DNA from: Sphingobacterium bovistauri
GTDB lineage: Bacteria > Bacteroidota > Bacteroidia > Sphingobacteriales > Sphingobacteriaceae
Assembly (NCBI RefSeq): GCF_020295405.1
Contig: NZ_JADEYP010000003.1
Location: forward strand, 62,001 to 126,000
Reading direction: 5' to 3'
Length of the DNA stretch: 64,000 nt
Positions 18,265-27,456 of this stretch are shown here, piece after piece. A program made the translations under genes and the position numbers. The notes beneath the pieces are model-generated. The model worked only from the letters and a program-made list of their open reading frames with translations. It did not search any database and was not told the DNA's origin. The first letter of the stretch is position 1, and every line of letters starts with the position of its first letter.

Positions 18265-19443
18265 ATGATGACCAACAAGACAGCAAAGGAGCTTTTAGCG
18301 AAGTATAATTCAGGTACCATATCTGATGAGGAATTGGCTGTTTTAGAAAGTTGGTATAATCAACAAGCTAAAGAGAACACTGATCTAGTGCTGTCTGACG
18401 AAGAAATTGAAGAGGAGTTAATAAAGATTTCAAAAAATCTTCAATTTTTAAAAAATGATACATCGCATGTTCATATCGGTAGAAGTAAAAGATTGTGGTA
18501 TATAGCTGCTTCTATCCTAATTGTTTTCACATTTGGTATTTCATATCTATTCATCAATCCTAAATCAGATTCATCTAATCTTGAATTAACAGGATCTATG
18601 CCTGAAAACAAAAAAAATGATGTTATAATTCCTGGCGATAAAAGGGCAATTTTGACATTAGATGATAATACACAAATTGTTTTAGATGATGTTGAAGCAG
18701 GTGATATAAAGGCAACTAGCAATGTGAAAATAAGCAAAACCTCAGCGGGTCAGTTGATTTACGATGTTAGTTCTGCTCAAGCGGATGAAAATATTCCAAG
18801 TGGATATAATACAATAAGTACTCCTGCTGGAGGGGAATATCAAGTAAAATTATCGGATGGCACTTTCGTGTTTCTTAATGCTAAATCTTCTATTAAATTT
18901 CCAACCATATTCAGAGGAGATGATAGACGTGTGGAGATATCTGGTGAAGTCTACTTTGATGTGAGTCATAATCCACAAAAACCATTCATAGTTCAAGCGG
19001 GAGATCAAACTATAAAAGTATTAGGTACGGAGTTTAATATTAACTCATATTCTAAAATAAAAGGTATAAAAACCACATTGATTGAGGGTTCTGTGCTGGT
19101 TCGGTCTAATTTGAAAAATATTAGTAAAGTATTGAAGCCGGGGCAAGAATCGATTCTAGATCAGAATCATAGCAAATTTTCTGTTTCAAATGTTGATTTG
19201 GAAAGTGCTGTTGCATGGAAAAATGGCTATTTCATTTTTCAAGACGAGGAATTAGAAGATATCATGAACCAGATATCAAGATGGTATGATGTTGATATCG
19301 AATATAGAAATATTAACAAAAGCACACAATTTGGAGGCGCTATTTCGAAATATAGAAAGCTGGAAGATGTGTTGAGTCTTTTGGAATTGACAGATAAAGT
19401 AAAATTTAAAATTCAAGGAAGGAGGATTATAATAATGAATTGA
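18265..19443 (+). CDS. FecR-family anti-sigma factor
   Basis: 392 residues: a cytoplasmic N-terminal part binding sigma, one transmembrane segment (LWYIAASILIVFTFGISYLFI, about residues 78-98) and a periplasmic FecR domain (NTISTPAGGEYQVKLSDGTFVFLNAKSSIKFP; VEISGEVYFDVSHNPQKPF; VLGTEFNINSY) ending in the DUF4974-like segment (LEDIMNQISRWYDVDIEYRN). It sits between the sigma gene and the STN-SusC gene, as expected for its partner role. Confidence 0.94.
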   Translation: MMTNKTAKELLAKYNSGTISDEELAVLESWYNQQAKENTDLVLSDEEIEEELIKISKNLQFLKNDTSHVHIGRSKRLWYIAASILIVFTFGISYLFINPKSDSSNLELTGSMPENKKNDVIIPGDKRAILTLDDNTQIVLDDVEAGDIKATSNVKISKTSAGQLIYDVSSAQADENIPSGYNTISTPAGGEYQVKLSDGTFVFLNAKSSIKFPTIFRGDDRRVEISGEVYFDVSHNPQKPFIVQAGDQTIKVLGTEFNINSYSKIKGIKTTLIEGSVLVRSNLKNISKVLKPGQESILDQNHSKFSVSNVDLESAVAWKNGYFIFQDEELEDIMNQISRWYDVDIEYRNINKSTQFGGAISKYRKLEDVLSLLELTDKVKFKIQGRRIIIMN

Positions 19444-19570
19444 AGTTTACTTTATAAAATATGAATTTATAAAAAAAAGTCTTGAAGTGCTGGAACACAA
19501 CAAGACTAAAGATAGGTTCATTACATTCTCATTGCTTAGATAGAAAAATTATAAACCCGATTTTAAAGTT

Positions 19571-22500
19571 ATGAAATTTAATTGTTTAGTTCCAAATGGG
19601 GAGACCTATTTGAGCTATAAAAATTTGTTGATTATGAAATTGACTATAGCACTCATTCTAGTTTGCTTTTTTCAATCGATTGCGAACACTAACGCTCAGC
19701 GTATCACACTTTCTGAAAAAAACGCTTCTCTTGAGAAAATAATAAACCAAATACGTAAGCAAAGTAAATTTGATTTTGTATTTCATTCATCTGTAATGAA
19801 AGAGGCTAATCCTGTAAATGTTTCTGTGTCAAATGTTAGTTTGAAAGAAGCATTGGATGTAGTGCTTATAAACCAATCTTTAACCTATACCATCAAGGAT
19901 AGGGCGGTCGTAATCAAAAAAGGCCAGCAAGCAGATGTGATTGATATTAAGGGTACTGTTATCGATGAAAACAATGCGCCTGTTTTAGGTGTAAATGTTA
20001 AAGTTAAGGGGGCAAAAGAAGTTACTACTACAGATGTAAATGGAAGTTTTGTGCTGAAAGGCATTAAAAAGAATTCCGTTATTCAATTTTCTTTCTTAGG
20101 ATATGAAACTCTTGAGATGCCTGCTGCCGTTAATTTAAATGCAGTCCGTCTGAAAAGGATAAATGCTGATCTAGATGAAGTAGTGGTTGTAGGGTATGGT
20201 ACCATGCGCAGAAGCGATCTTACAGGATCAATCTCAAGTATAAAGCCAGATGAAAAGGACGCTTCAAAATCTCTGTCTGTTGATAATTTAATCCAAGGTA
20301 AGGTAGCTGGGGTAAATGTTAGTGGAGGTGTGGCAGCGCCAGGTGCGGCACCAAATATTGTTATTAGAGGAGCTAATTCATTACGTGGAGATAATCAACC
20401 TTTATATGTTATTGATAATATCCCACAAGGATCAGTTGGTTCATTTGCAGGAAGTGCATTAGGTGGTGGTGATTTTGATATTCAACAAAATCCGTTAACA
20501 AATTTAAGTCCTTCAGATATTGAAGATATTCAAATATTAAAGGATGCATCTGCTACTGCAATTTATGGTTCTAGGGGGGCCAATGGAGTTATCCTTATTA
20601 CGACCAAAAAAGGTAAAGCTGGAGCACCAAAAATCAACCTTACATCAAACTATACTGTAGCAGAAGCTACAAGATTGAGACCCATGCTTAATATTGAAGA
20701 ATATGCAGCCTATAGAAATGAAAAAAATGGGGGTACACCAGTTTTTTATAAAGAGGGCAATGAGATGCGTTATGTATTTGGTGGTGAAGTATATGATCCG
20801 AATGTAGATTCTACGTACCGTGTAGTGAGAGGAAGGAACTGGCAGAATGAAATTTATGGAAATCCACTTTCTCAATCATACAACTTATCAGTAAATGGTG
20901 GTGATAAAGTTAAATACTACATTGCTGGAGATTACAAGGATATAAAAGGTGTTGTAAAAGAAACTGGATTGAAACAGGGAGGATTACGTTTGAATTTAGG
21001 AGGAAATTTGACGCAAAAGCTTATTTTCAATACGTCCATATCTGCTAATCTAAAGACAAATAATATGATGGCAGGTGGAAATACGAAAGGTGGAGCTACA
21101 GGTTCTATCACACGTTCTGCCATAGATTCTGCACCATTTGAAATGCCAGCAGATGATCCTACTTTAGCACAAAATGATGAACTTCGCACTACAGCGCTAG
21201 CTTGGTTAACTGATTACGCAGATTTGGCTGATGAAAAATCAATTCGTGCTTCAGCAGATTTGACTTGGAATTTTGCGAAAGGTTTCTCTTATGTCATGCG
21301 TACTGGTGGTAATATTTTGATGCAAGACCGTACAAAATGGTATGATGAAGGCATCTGGTTAGGTTTAAATAATAATGGTTATTTAGGCAATTCAAATCTT
21401 AATAGTAATAACTACACAATCGAGAACTTAGTTAACTACAATGGTGATTTGGGTAAGATTGGTAAAATCTCTGCAACTGCAGGTGTTACTTATGATGATT
21501 ACAACTGGTTAAATAGAAATATTCTAGCTTCTAACTTCGATTTTAAAGGTTTAGGAACTAAAGGGTTGCATATGGCAACCAACCAAACCATAGCGTCACC
21601 TAGTCAAAGTGACTATCAATTGTTGTCGTATTTGGGGCGTGTAAATTTATCTTTTTTGGAGAGCAAGTACTTAGTTACTTTAACAGCTCGCGCAGATGGA
21701 AGTAGCAAATTCATTCCTGATAATAGATGGTCTTTATTCCCTTCAGCAGCTGTTGCTTGGAGAATTAATCAAGAAGAGTTTCTTAGTTCTGCCACTTGGG
21801 TAAAAGATTTAAAACTACGTCTTGGATATGGTAAGACTGGTAGCCAATCCATAAATCCGTATAGCACAATATATAACTATACGCAAACTAGAGAATACAC
21901 AGGTACTAATGGTACATTGAACAAAGCAATCACAGTTTCTAATTTGTCAAATAGTGACCTTATTTGGGAAACTACCTCAGCTTACAATGCTGGTTTGGAT
22001 TTTAATTTTTGGAATGGCCGTTTAGGTGGTAGTTTGGAGTATTATTACAAAGAGACTTCTGATCTTTTAATTAATAAAAACTTAGCTCCATCTGCAGGGT
22101 TCTCAGCAATAACTGTAAACCAAGGCGCATTAAGTAATAGAGGGTTCGAATTGGCATTAAATAGCGACCTGATCAAAAATGATAATTTATTGTGGCAAAT
22201 CTCAGGTAATATTGGCACTAATGCACGTAAAGTATTGTCGTTGGGCTCTCCTTTAATGGATTTGGGCACAGTCAAAGGATCGGGGTATTTAGGTAATTCG
22301 ATAGGGGATCATTTCGGTGTAGCCAACATATTTTTAGTAGGTGAGGCTCCTGGATTGTTCTATGGTTTTAAAACAGATGGTATTATTCAGACTGGTGCGA
22401 CTAATTTACCAAAGACTACATTGTTTAATATGTTGCCTGGAGAAATTAATGTAGTGGATACGAACGGTGATGGTGTGATAAGTGCGCTAGATATGACGAT

Positions 22501-23011
22501 TATCGGAGACCCGAATCCAGATTTCAACTATGGTTTTCAGACATCGTTGAACTATAAGAAATTTCAATTTTCTACTTCTTTCTACGGTGTAAAAGGTGGT
22601 GATATTTTGAATGGAAATATCCGATATGAGGAAACTCCTGCTGCTAATACACCTAATCTTACAAGTGAGGCGTACAATAATGCTTGGCGGGTAGATGCAC
22701 CTAATAATTTGTATCCTTCGTTGACAAGTTCAGTTAAGAATTACATCTATGATCGATTTGTTGAAGATGGTAGCTTCTTGAGATGCGGCGATATTACATT
22801 AGGTTACACATTTGATAGTGCTTCATTAGGCAACAAAATAGGTTCTATAAACATTTTTGGATCGGTGAAAAATGCATTTGTAATCACAAATTATTCAGGA
22901 TACGACCCTGAGATGAGAACTTTTTCTTTTGATGGTTTACGTCCAGGAGTCGATTTGAATTCTTTTTCAAATCCTAGACAATTTGTGTTTGGTTTTAATG
23001 TTAAGTTTTAA
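19571..23011 (+). CDS. SusC-like TonB-dependent receptor with STN signalling domain
   Basis: 1146 residues. After a long leader (hydrophobic core LTIALILVCFFQSIANTNAQ) come an STN domain (ASLEKIINQIRKQSKFDFVF; LSEALD-type segment VSLKEALDVVL), a carboxypeptidase-regulatory-like domain (IDIKGTVIDENNAPVLGVNV), a TonB-box region (LDEVVVVGYGTM), the plug (PLYVIDNIPQG; IQILKDASATAIYGSRGANG) and a 22-stranded barrel ending in Phe (FVFGFNVKF). It imports oligosaccharides with its SusD lid, and the STN domain reports occupancy to the FecR protein. Its TAA overlaps the SusD ATG by one base. Confidence 0.95.
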   Translation: MKFNCLVPNGETYLSYKNLLIMKLTIALILVCFFQSIANTNAQRITLSEKNASLEKIINQIRKQSKFDFVFHSSVMKEANPVNVSVSNVSLKEALDVVLINQSLTYTIKDRAVVIKKGQQADVIDIKGTVIDENNAPVLGVNVKVKGAKEVTTTDVNGSFVLKGIKKNSVIQFSFLGYETLEMPAAVNLNAVRLKRINADLDEVVVVGYGTMRRSDLTGSISSIKPDEKDASKSLSVDNLIQGKVAGVNVSGGVAAPGAAPNIVIRGANSLRGDNQPLYVIDNIPQGSVGSFAGSALGGGDFDIQQNPLTNLSPSDIEDIQILKDASATAIYGSRGANGVILITTKKGKAGAPKINLTSNYTVAEATRLRPMLNIEEYAAYRNEKNGGTPVFYKEGNEMRYVFGGEVYDPNVDSTYRVVRGRNWQNEIYGNPLSQSYNLSVNGGDKVKYYIAGDYKDIKGVVKETGLKQGGLRLNLGGNLTQKLIFNTSISANLKTNNMMAGGNTKGGATGSITRSAIDSAPFEMPADDPTLAQNDELRTTALAWLTDYADLADEKSIRASADLTWNFAKGFSYVMRTGGNILMQDRTKWYDEGIWLGLNNNGYLGNSNLNSNNYTIENLVNYNGDLGKIGKISATAGVTYDDYNWLNRNILASNFDFKGLGTKGLHMATNQTIASPSQSDYQLLSYLGRVNLSFLESKYLVTLTARADGSSKFIPDNRWSLFPSAAVAWRINQEEFLSSATWVKDLKLRLGYGKTGSQSINPYSTIYNYTQTREYTGTNGTLNKAITVSNLSNSDLIWETTSAYNAGLDFNFWNGRLGGSLEYYYKETSDLLINKNLAPSAGFSAITVNQGALSNRGFELALNSDLIKNDNLLWQISGNIGTNARKVLSLGSPLMDLGTVKGSGYLGNSIGDHFGVANIFLVGEAPGLFYGFKTDGIIQTGATNLPKTTLFNMLPGEINVVDTNGDGVISALDMTIIGDPNPDFNYGFQTSLNYKKFQFSTSFYGVKGGDILNGNIRYEETPAANTPNLTSEAYNNAWRVDAPNNLYPSLTSSVKNYIYDRFVEDGSFLRCGDITLGYTFDSASLGNKIGSINIFGSVKNAFVITNYSGYDPEMRTFSFDGLRPGVDLNSFSNPRQFVFGFNVKF

Positions 23012-24738
23012 TGAGTACTGAGATGAAAAAAATTATTTATATATCAAGTCTTTTGAGTGTATTATGCTTGACTTCATGTGAAAAATTATTGGACGAAAAG
23101 CCAGAATATACAGTAAATAGTATTACCGCTTTTGAATCGGAAACTTCCGCAAATATGGCATTACAAGGGTGTTATGCCTATTTAACAGAGTATAATCTGT
23201 ACGGTCAAAATTTCCAAGAGCTTTTAGTAGGTTCAAGTGGTTTGGCATATGGTCAAAATAATAACATTGGTTATGCAGAATTTGTATCATTGAATATTAG
23301 TGAAACGAATACCACCGTATCATTAAGTTGGTCTGGCCTGTACAAAGTAATTAGCGAATGTAATTATTTGATCGCTGGTGTTGAGAAAAGTAATTTGAGT
23401 GATTCTTTTAAAAGCCAAGCTATAGGTGAAGCTAGATTCTTAAGAGCTCTTTGTTACTTCAACTTGGCAAATCTTTTTGGTGGTGTGCCTTTACGTATCG
23501 ACCCAACGACTTCAACTACTGTCGATTTACCAAAATCAACTCGTGCGGAGGTGTATGCACAAGCTGAACAAGACTGGAGGTATGCCGCAGAAAACTTAAA
23601 TATAGTAAAAGCTTCTGGTCGTGCAAGTAAGTATGCCGCCTATGCTTATTTAACCAAGTTATATTGGACACTTGCTAGTGCCGAGGGAAGTTCATCTGCT
23701 AATTGGGCAAAAGCTAAAGAGGTGGGTGATCAAGTGATAGCCCTCGGTGGGTACAATCTAGAAGACAAATTTGCCAAACTGTTTGAGAATAAGTCATTAG
23801 GTTCTGTAGAATCAATTTTTCAAATTAATTTTTCATCCAATACCAATGGATATGGAAATAGAGGGAATTGGGTGTTCTCGCCGACTAACTCTTCTAATCC
23901 AGGTATTTCTTGGGCGAGATATCGCGCTTCGAAAGCTTTCTTTGATCAATTCAAAGGGACGTATCCAGATGACCCAAGGTTAGCGACAACGTTTATGGTT
24001 CAATTTAAATTAATTAAAACGAACAATACAGTACATTATACTTACCCATATTTATATGGTGCGGCAACGACAAATACATTGCCTACAGACTCAGTGAATT
24101 ATGCTACACTGGAAGATCCTACTAATCCAAAAGTGTCAGAATTGTCCGATGCCATGCAGGCGGCTTTTGTAAGAAATGGAGGAAGAGATTATAGCTGGCC
24201 ATACTTTAAAAAACAGTATGATGCTACTGCTACAGCACAGAATAGTAATAAAAACTTATTGGTTTATCGTTATGCTGACTTCTTGCTTATCATGGCTGAT
24301 GTAGAAAACGAATTGGGGAATAATTCTGAGGCTATTAGCCATATCAATAAAGTCCTTACAAGAGCACGTAATTCTGCTCCTAATAGAACATATCCCCAGA
24401 ATGTAATTACGTCTTCACAGTCAGAATTACGTGATAAAATTTTCTATGAGCGCTTGTTTGAGCTGGCAGGTGAATTTGACAATTTCACTGATATCAGAAG
24501 ACGTGGGGTAGAGTATTTCGCAAAAGTATTGGAAAGACATGATAACCATCACATCACTAGAGCACAGGTTGAGTACAATAAATCTTTAAACAATAATCTA
24601 GCCTTTATGGATTATTTGATATTGGAAAACGTTAACAAAAATGAACTTTTGCAAAGAAATTTGCTTTTACCTATTCCAAGAAATGAGTTAAATACCAATG
24701 GCGGTTTGACAAACGAAGATCAAAACTACGGTTATTAA
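23011..24738 (+). CDS. SusD/RagB-family surface glycan-binding lipoprotein
   Basis: 575 residues; translation may start at 23011 or at the ATG four codons later (MKKIIYISSLL), which gives a better lipoprotein leader. The lipobox is LTSC (CEKLLDEKPEY after processing). TPR-like SusD landmarks are present: LGEARFLRALCYFNLANLFGGVPL-type helix, YAAYAYLTKLYWTLA, and the C-terminal RLFELAGEFDNFTDIRRRG and LLLPIPRNEL blocks. It forms the lid over the SusC barrel. Glycan specificity is not readable. Confidence 0.95.
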   Translation: MSTEMKKIIYISSLLSVLCLTSCEKLLDEKPEYTVNSITAFESETSANMALQGCYAYLTEYNLYGQNFQELLVGSSGLAYGQNNNIGYAEFVSLNISETNTTVSLSWSGLYKVISECNYLIAGVEKSNLSDSFKSQAIGEARFLRALCYFNLANLFGGVPLRIDPTTSTTVDLPKSTRAEVYAQAEQDWRYAAENLNIVKASGRASKYAAYAYLTKLYWTLASAEGSSSANWAKAKEVGDQVIALGGYNLEDKFAKLFENKSLGSVESIFQINFSSNTNGYGNRGNWVFSPTNSSNPGISWARYRASKAFFDQFKGTYPDDPRLATTFMVQFKLIKTNNTVHYTYPYLYGAATTNTLPTDSVNYATLEDPTNPKVSELSDAMQAAFVRNGGRDYSWPYFKKQYDATATAQNSNKNLLVYRYADFLLIMADVENELGNNSEAISHINKVLTRARNSAPNRTYPQNVITSSQSELRDKIFYERLFELAGEFDNFTDIRRRGVEYFAKVLERHDNHHITRAQVEYNKSLNNNLAFMDYLILENVNKNELLQRNLLLPIPRNELNTNGGLTNEDQNYGY

Positions 24739-24757
24739 AATTTAAAAATGGCAATGT

Positions 24758-24788
24758 CCAACTACCCAATAAAAAATAGGGTAGTTGG
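24758..24788 (+). terminator. Hairpin between SusD and GH16 genes
   Basis: CCAACTACCC and GGGTAGTTGG form a perfect 10-bp stem with an 11-nt loop. The following sequence is ATAATTGATC without a real T-run, so it may be a partial terminator or an mRNA processing/stabilising element that sets SusC/SusD expression above that of the downstream enzymes. Confidence 0.6.
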
Positions 24789-24845
24789 ATAATTGATCTT
24801 CTGTTTATACGCTAAATAGGAAATTGGCCTCAGAAAAAACTAGCT

Positions 24846-25703
24846 ATGAAAAACCTAATAAGAATATTTCCGACACTACTGTTGGCAATATTTGTATTGA
24901 AATCTTGCGCAAATAAAAAAATATTATCTCAGTCTAAAGGTGAGGTTAAAGATTCTACGAGTTTCACACTGATATGGTCAGATGAGTTTGCAAAAGATGG
25001 CTCTTTTGATTCTAATAAATGGAGTTACGCCAAACGCGGTAGAGTTGCATGGAATAAATTCATTACACAAGATGAAGCATACGCTCATCAAAAGAATGGC
25101 AATCTGGTTTTACGAATGGATAATAAACAGATTCCAGGGGACACAATAGCATATCATTCTGGAGGTGTACAATCATCAACCAAGTTTAATCTTAAATATG
25201 GTAAGATAGAAGTCAAAGCGAAATTCACGCAAGGCAAAGGTTCCTGGCCTGCGATTTGGATGATGCCCGAGCCTCAATATGCCAAGGGTACTTGGCCAGA
25301 GTGCGGCGAAATCGATATCATGGAGCATGTGAATAATGAACCAGTCATTCATCAGACATTGCATAATGCTGCGCATACTGCAAAATCTGGCGTAAGCACA
25401 GCTTCAAAGTCATCCAATTATAACGTAAACGACTACAATACTTATAGTATGATATGGACTCCTGATGTTATCGAGTTTTATCTGAATGAACAGCTGACCT
25501 ATTCCTACTCCAGATCACAGAACTGGAATAATAAGGAATGGCCTTATGATGTGCCTTTCTACATCATTCTTAATCAGGCTGGTGGAGCTGGATGGCCAGG
25601 AAAACTTGATGAATCTGATTTGCCCTTTCAGATGGACGTAGATTATGTACGTGTATATGATTTACCATTAAAAGAAAAAATAAAATTCGGACTACCCAAA
25701 TAG
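24846..25703 (+). CDS. GH16 endo-beta-glucanase/galactosidase, lipoprotein
   Basis: 285 residues with a lipoprotein leader (FVLKSCANKK). The single catalytic domain has ExDxxE as EIDIME (about residues 155-160), the beta-bulge form found in laminarinases, agarases and related enzymes, with WPAIWMMP before it and QTLHNAAH after it. WSDEFAKDGSFDSNKWSY starts the fold and FQMDVDYVRVY ends it. GH16 enzymes cleave beta-1,3-glucans or beta-1,4-galactosyl linkages, including host O-glycans in some Bacteroidota. It is 15 bp before the GH29 gene, so the enzymes are probably cotranscribed and act on the same glycan. Confidence 0.92.
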   Translation: MKNLIRIFPTLLLAIFVLKSCANKKILSQSKGEVKDSTSFTLIWSDEFAKDGSFDSNKWSYAKRGRVAWNKFITQDEAYAHQKNGNLVLRMDNKQIPGDTIAYHSGGVQSSTKFNLKYGKIEVKAKFTQGKGSWPAIWMMPEPQYAKGTWPECGEIDIMEHVNNEPVIHQTLHNAAHTAKSGVSTASKSSNYNVNDYNTYSMIWTPDVIEFYLNEQLTYSYSRSQNWNNKEWPYDVPFYIILNQAGGAGWPGKLDESDLPFQMDVDYVRVYDLPLKEKIKFGLPK

Positions 25704-25718
25704 AAAATACATTATAAT

Positions 25719-27248
25719 ATGAAGAAGATAGCAAGCTTATGCGCTTTCGCATTACTATTCTTGAATAGTGTTTATGCTCAAAATTATATAAAACTTAATC
25801 CTAGTGATACTGAGGGAGAGCTTGTCCGCAAGGCAGCCTCCGTCAAGCCGACTACACGCCAACTTAATTGGCAGAAGTTAGAAATTACTGGATTCGTGCA
25901 TTTCGGGATTAATACATTCACAGGTAAAGAATGGGGCGATGGAACCGAAAGTCCTACACTGTTTAATCCTACAAAATTGGATACCGATCAGTGGGTACGC
26001 ATTGCAAAAGAATCAGGTATAAAACTGTTAATCCTTACTGCAAAACATCATGATGGCTTTTGTCTATGGCCAACGAATACTACGGATTATTCCATAAAAA
26101 AATCACCCTACAAGAATGGACAAGGTGATATTCTCAAGGAACTGGCAGAGTCTTGTAAGAAATACGATATGAAAATAGGTGTATACTTATCACCTTGGGA
26201 TAGAAATGCAAAATCATACGGTAGCGAAAAGTACAATGAAATGTTTCGAAATCAACTTAAAGAGGTCTTAACTAATTACGGAAAGATTGACGAAGTATGG
26301 TTTGATGGTGCGAATGGTGAAGGGCCAAATGGTAAAAAGCAAGAGTATGATTGGGCTTCATACTACAGTGTGATTCGTGAGCTTCAGCCTGAGGCTGTAA
26401 TAGCTGTTATGGGACCAGATGTACGTTGGGTAGGTACGGAGACGGGATACGGTAGAGACACTGAATGGTCTGTAGTGCCTACAAATAACTTGGACAAAAA
26501 TAAAATCGCTGAAGGTTCGCAGCAGCAAATGAATATTAAACCTGCAGGTGATATGCGTAGAAAAGATGTAGGTAGCCGCGATGTGATTAGAAAAGCTGAA
26601 GGATTAGTATGGTATCCTGCTGAAACTGATGTATCCATCAGGCCAGGATGGTTTTATCATGAAAATCAAAATTCGAAAGTTAAATCGCCTGAAAAACTGT
26701 TAGATATTTATTTTAACTCTGTAGGTAAAAACGGTGTTTTACTTTTAAATATTCCGCCAACAAGAGAAGGTTTATTTCATGCTATAGATGAAAATAACCT
26801 GATTGAGTGGAAGGAACTTAGGGATTCTATTTTCGGGACTAATTTACTATTTCAAAATGGTGACAAGCTTAAAAAGGATAACAACCGAATTCAGAAAAAG
26901 GATGATGGCGAAAAGATTTGGACTACAATACAGGAAAATCAACAGTTAGTTTTTGAATATTCTTCTAAGAAACCATTCAAAACAAACATCATTCAATTGG
27001 GTGAATATATCAAATGGGGACAACGTGTTGAAAAATTTGAACTTCAAATTTTGAATGACAACAAATGGACTACAGTTGCAACAGGCACTACCGTGGGGTA
27101 CAAACGTATTGTCACATTCCCAGAAGTAACTACTAATCATGTTCGAATCGTTATAAAACAATCACGAGTACAACCTTATATTGATAAAATTGGACTCTAC
27201 CACTATGAAGGTGTTGACCGTTTAGAAGGGAACACGGAAAAGAAATAA
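25719..27248 (+). CDS. GH29 alpha-L-fucosidase, secreted
   Basis: 509 residues with a signal peptide (LFLNSVYAQ). The barrel shows GFVHFGINTFTGKEWGDG, LILTAKHHDGFCLWPT, MKIGVYLSPWDRN and EVWFDGANGEGP, in which the Asp of WFDGA (about residue 196) is the predicted nucleophile. A C-terminal ~120-residue part (IIQLGEYIKWGQRVEKFELQ; NHVRIVIKQSRVQPYIDKIGLY) looks like an F5/8-type carbohydrate-binding domain. It removes alpha-linked fucose, consistent with processing of glycoprotein glycans together with the GH18 enzyme downstream. Confidence 0.93.
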   Translation: MKKIASLCAFALLFLNSVYAQNYIKLNPSDTEGELVRKAASVKPTTRQLNWQKLEITGFVHFGINTFTGKEWGDGTESPTLFNPTKLDTDQWVRIAKESGIKLLILTAKHHDGFCLWPTNTTDYSIKKSPYKNGQGDILKELAESCKKYDMKIGVYLSPWDRNAKSYGSEKYNEMFRNQLKEVLTNYGKIDEVWFDGANGEGPNGKKQEYDWASYYSVIRELQPEAVIAVMGPDVRWVGTETGYGRDTEWSVVPTNNLDKNKIAEGSQQQMNIKPAGDMRRKDVGSRDVIRKAEGLVWYPAETDVSIRPGWFYHENQNSKVKSPEKLLDIYFNSVGKNGVLLLNIPPTREGLFHAIDENNLIEWKELRDSIFGTNLLFQNGDKLKKDNNRIQKKDDGEKIWTTIQENQQLVFEYSSKKPFKTNIIQLGEYIKWGQRVEKFELQILNDNKWTTVATGTTVGYKRIVTFPEVTTNHVRIVIKQSRVQPYIDKIGLYHYEGVDRLEGNTEKK

Positions 27249-27272
27249 CATTTATAGAGACAACTTCGTCAG

Positions 27273-27307
27273 CACATTCGCTCATATAGACTTTATGAGC
27301 GGGTGTG
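27273..27307 (+). terminator. Hairpin after the fucosidase gene
   Basis: CACA..CGCTCATA and TATGAGCG..TGTG form an 8-bp perfect stem (27279-27286 with 27294-27301) extended by four outer pairs across an internal loop; only TTT follows. Possible terminator before the second SusC gene. Confidence 0.5.
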
Positions 27308-27456
27308 TTTCGGATTAGTTAATTATTGAGATGGAACCACTTTTAGAAAGGAGGTATGTGACTGCTATGCGATAACACATTCATAAAACGGAATTAAAAT
27401 AACGTAGAGTTTAATTTAATATAGCTCTTCAACTTATCAATTTAACCAATTAATTT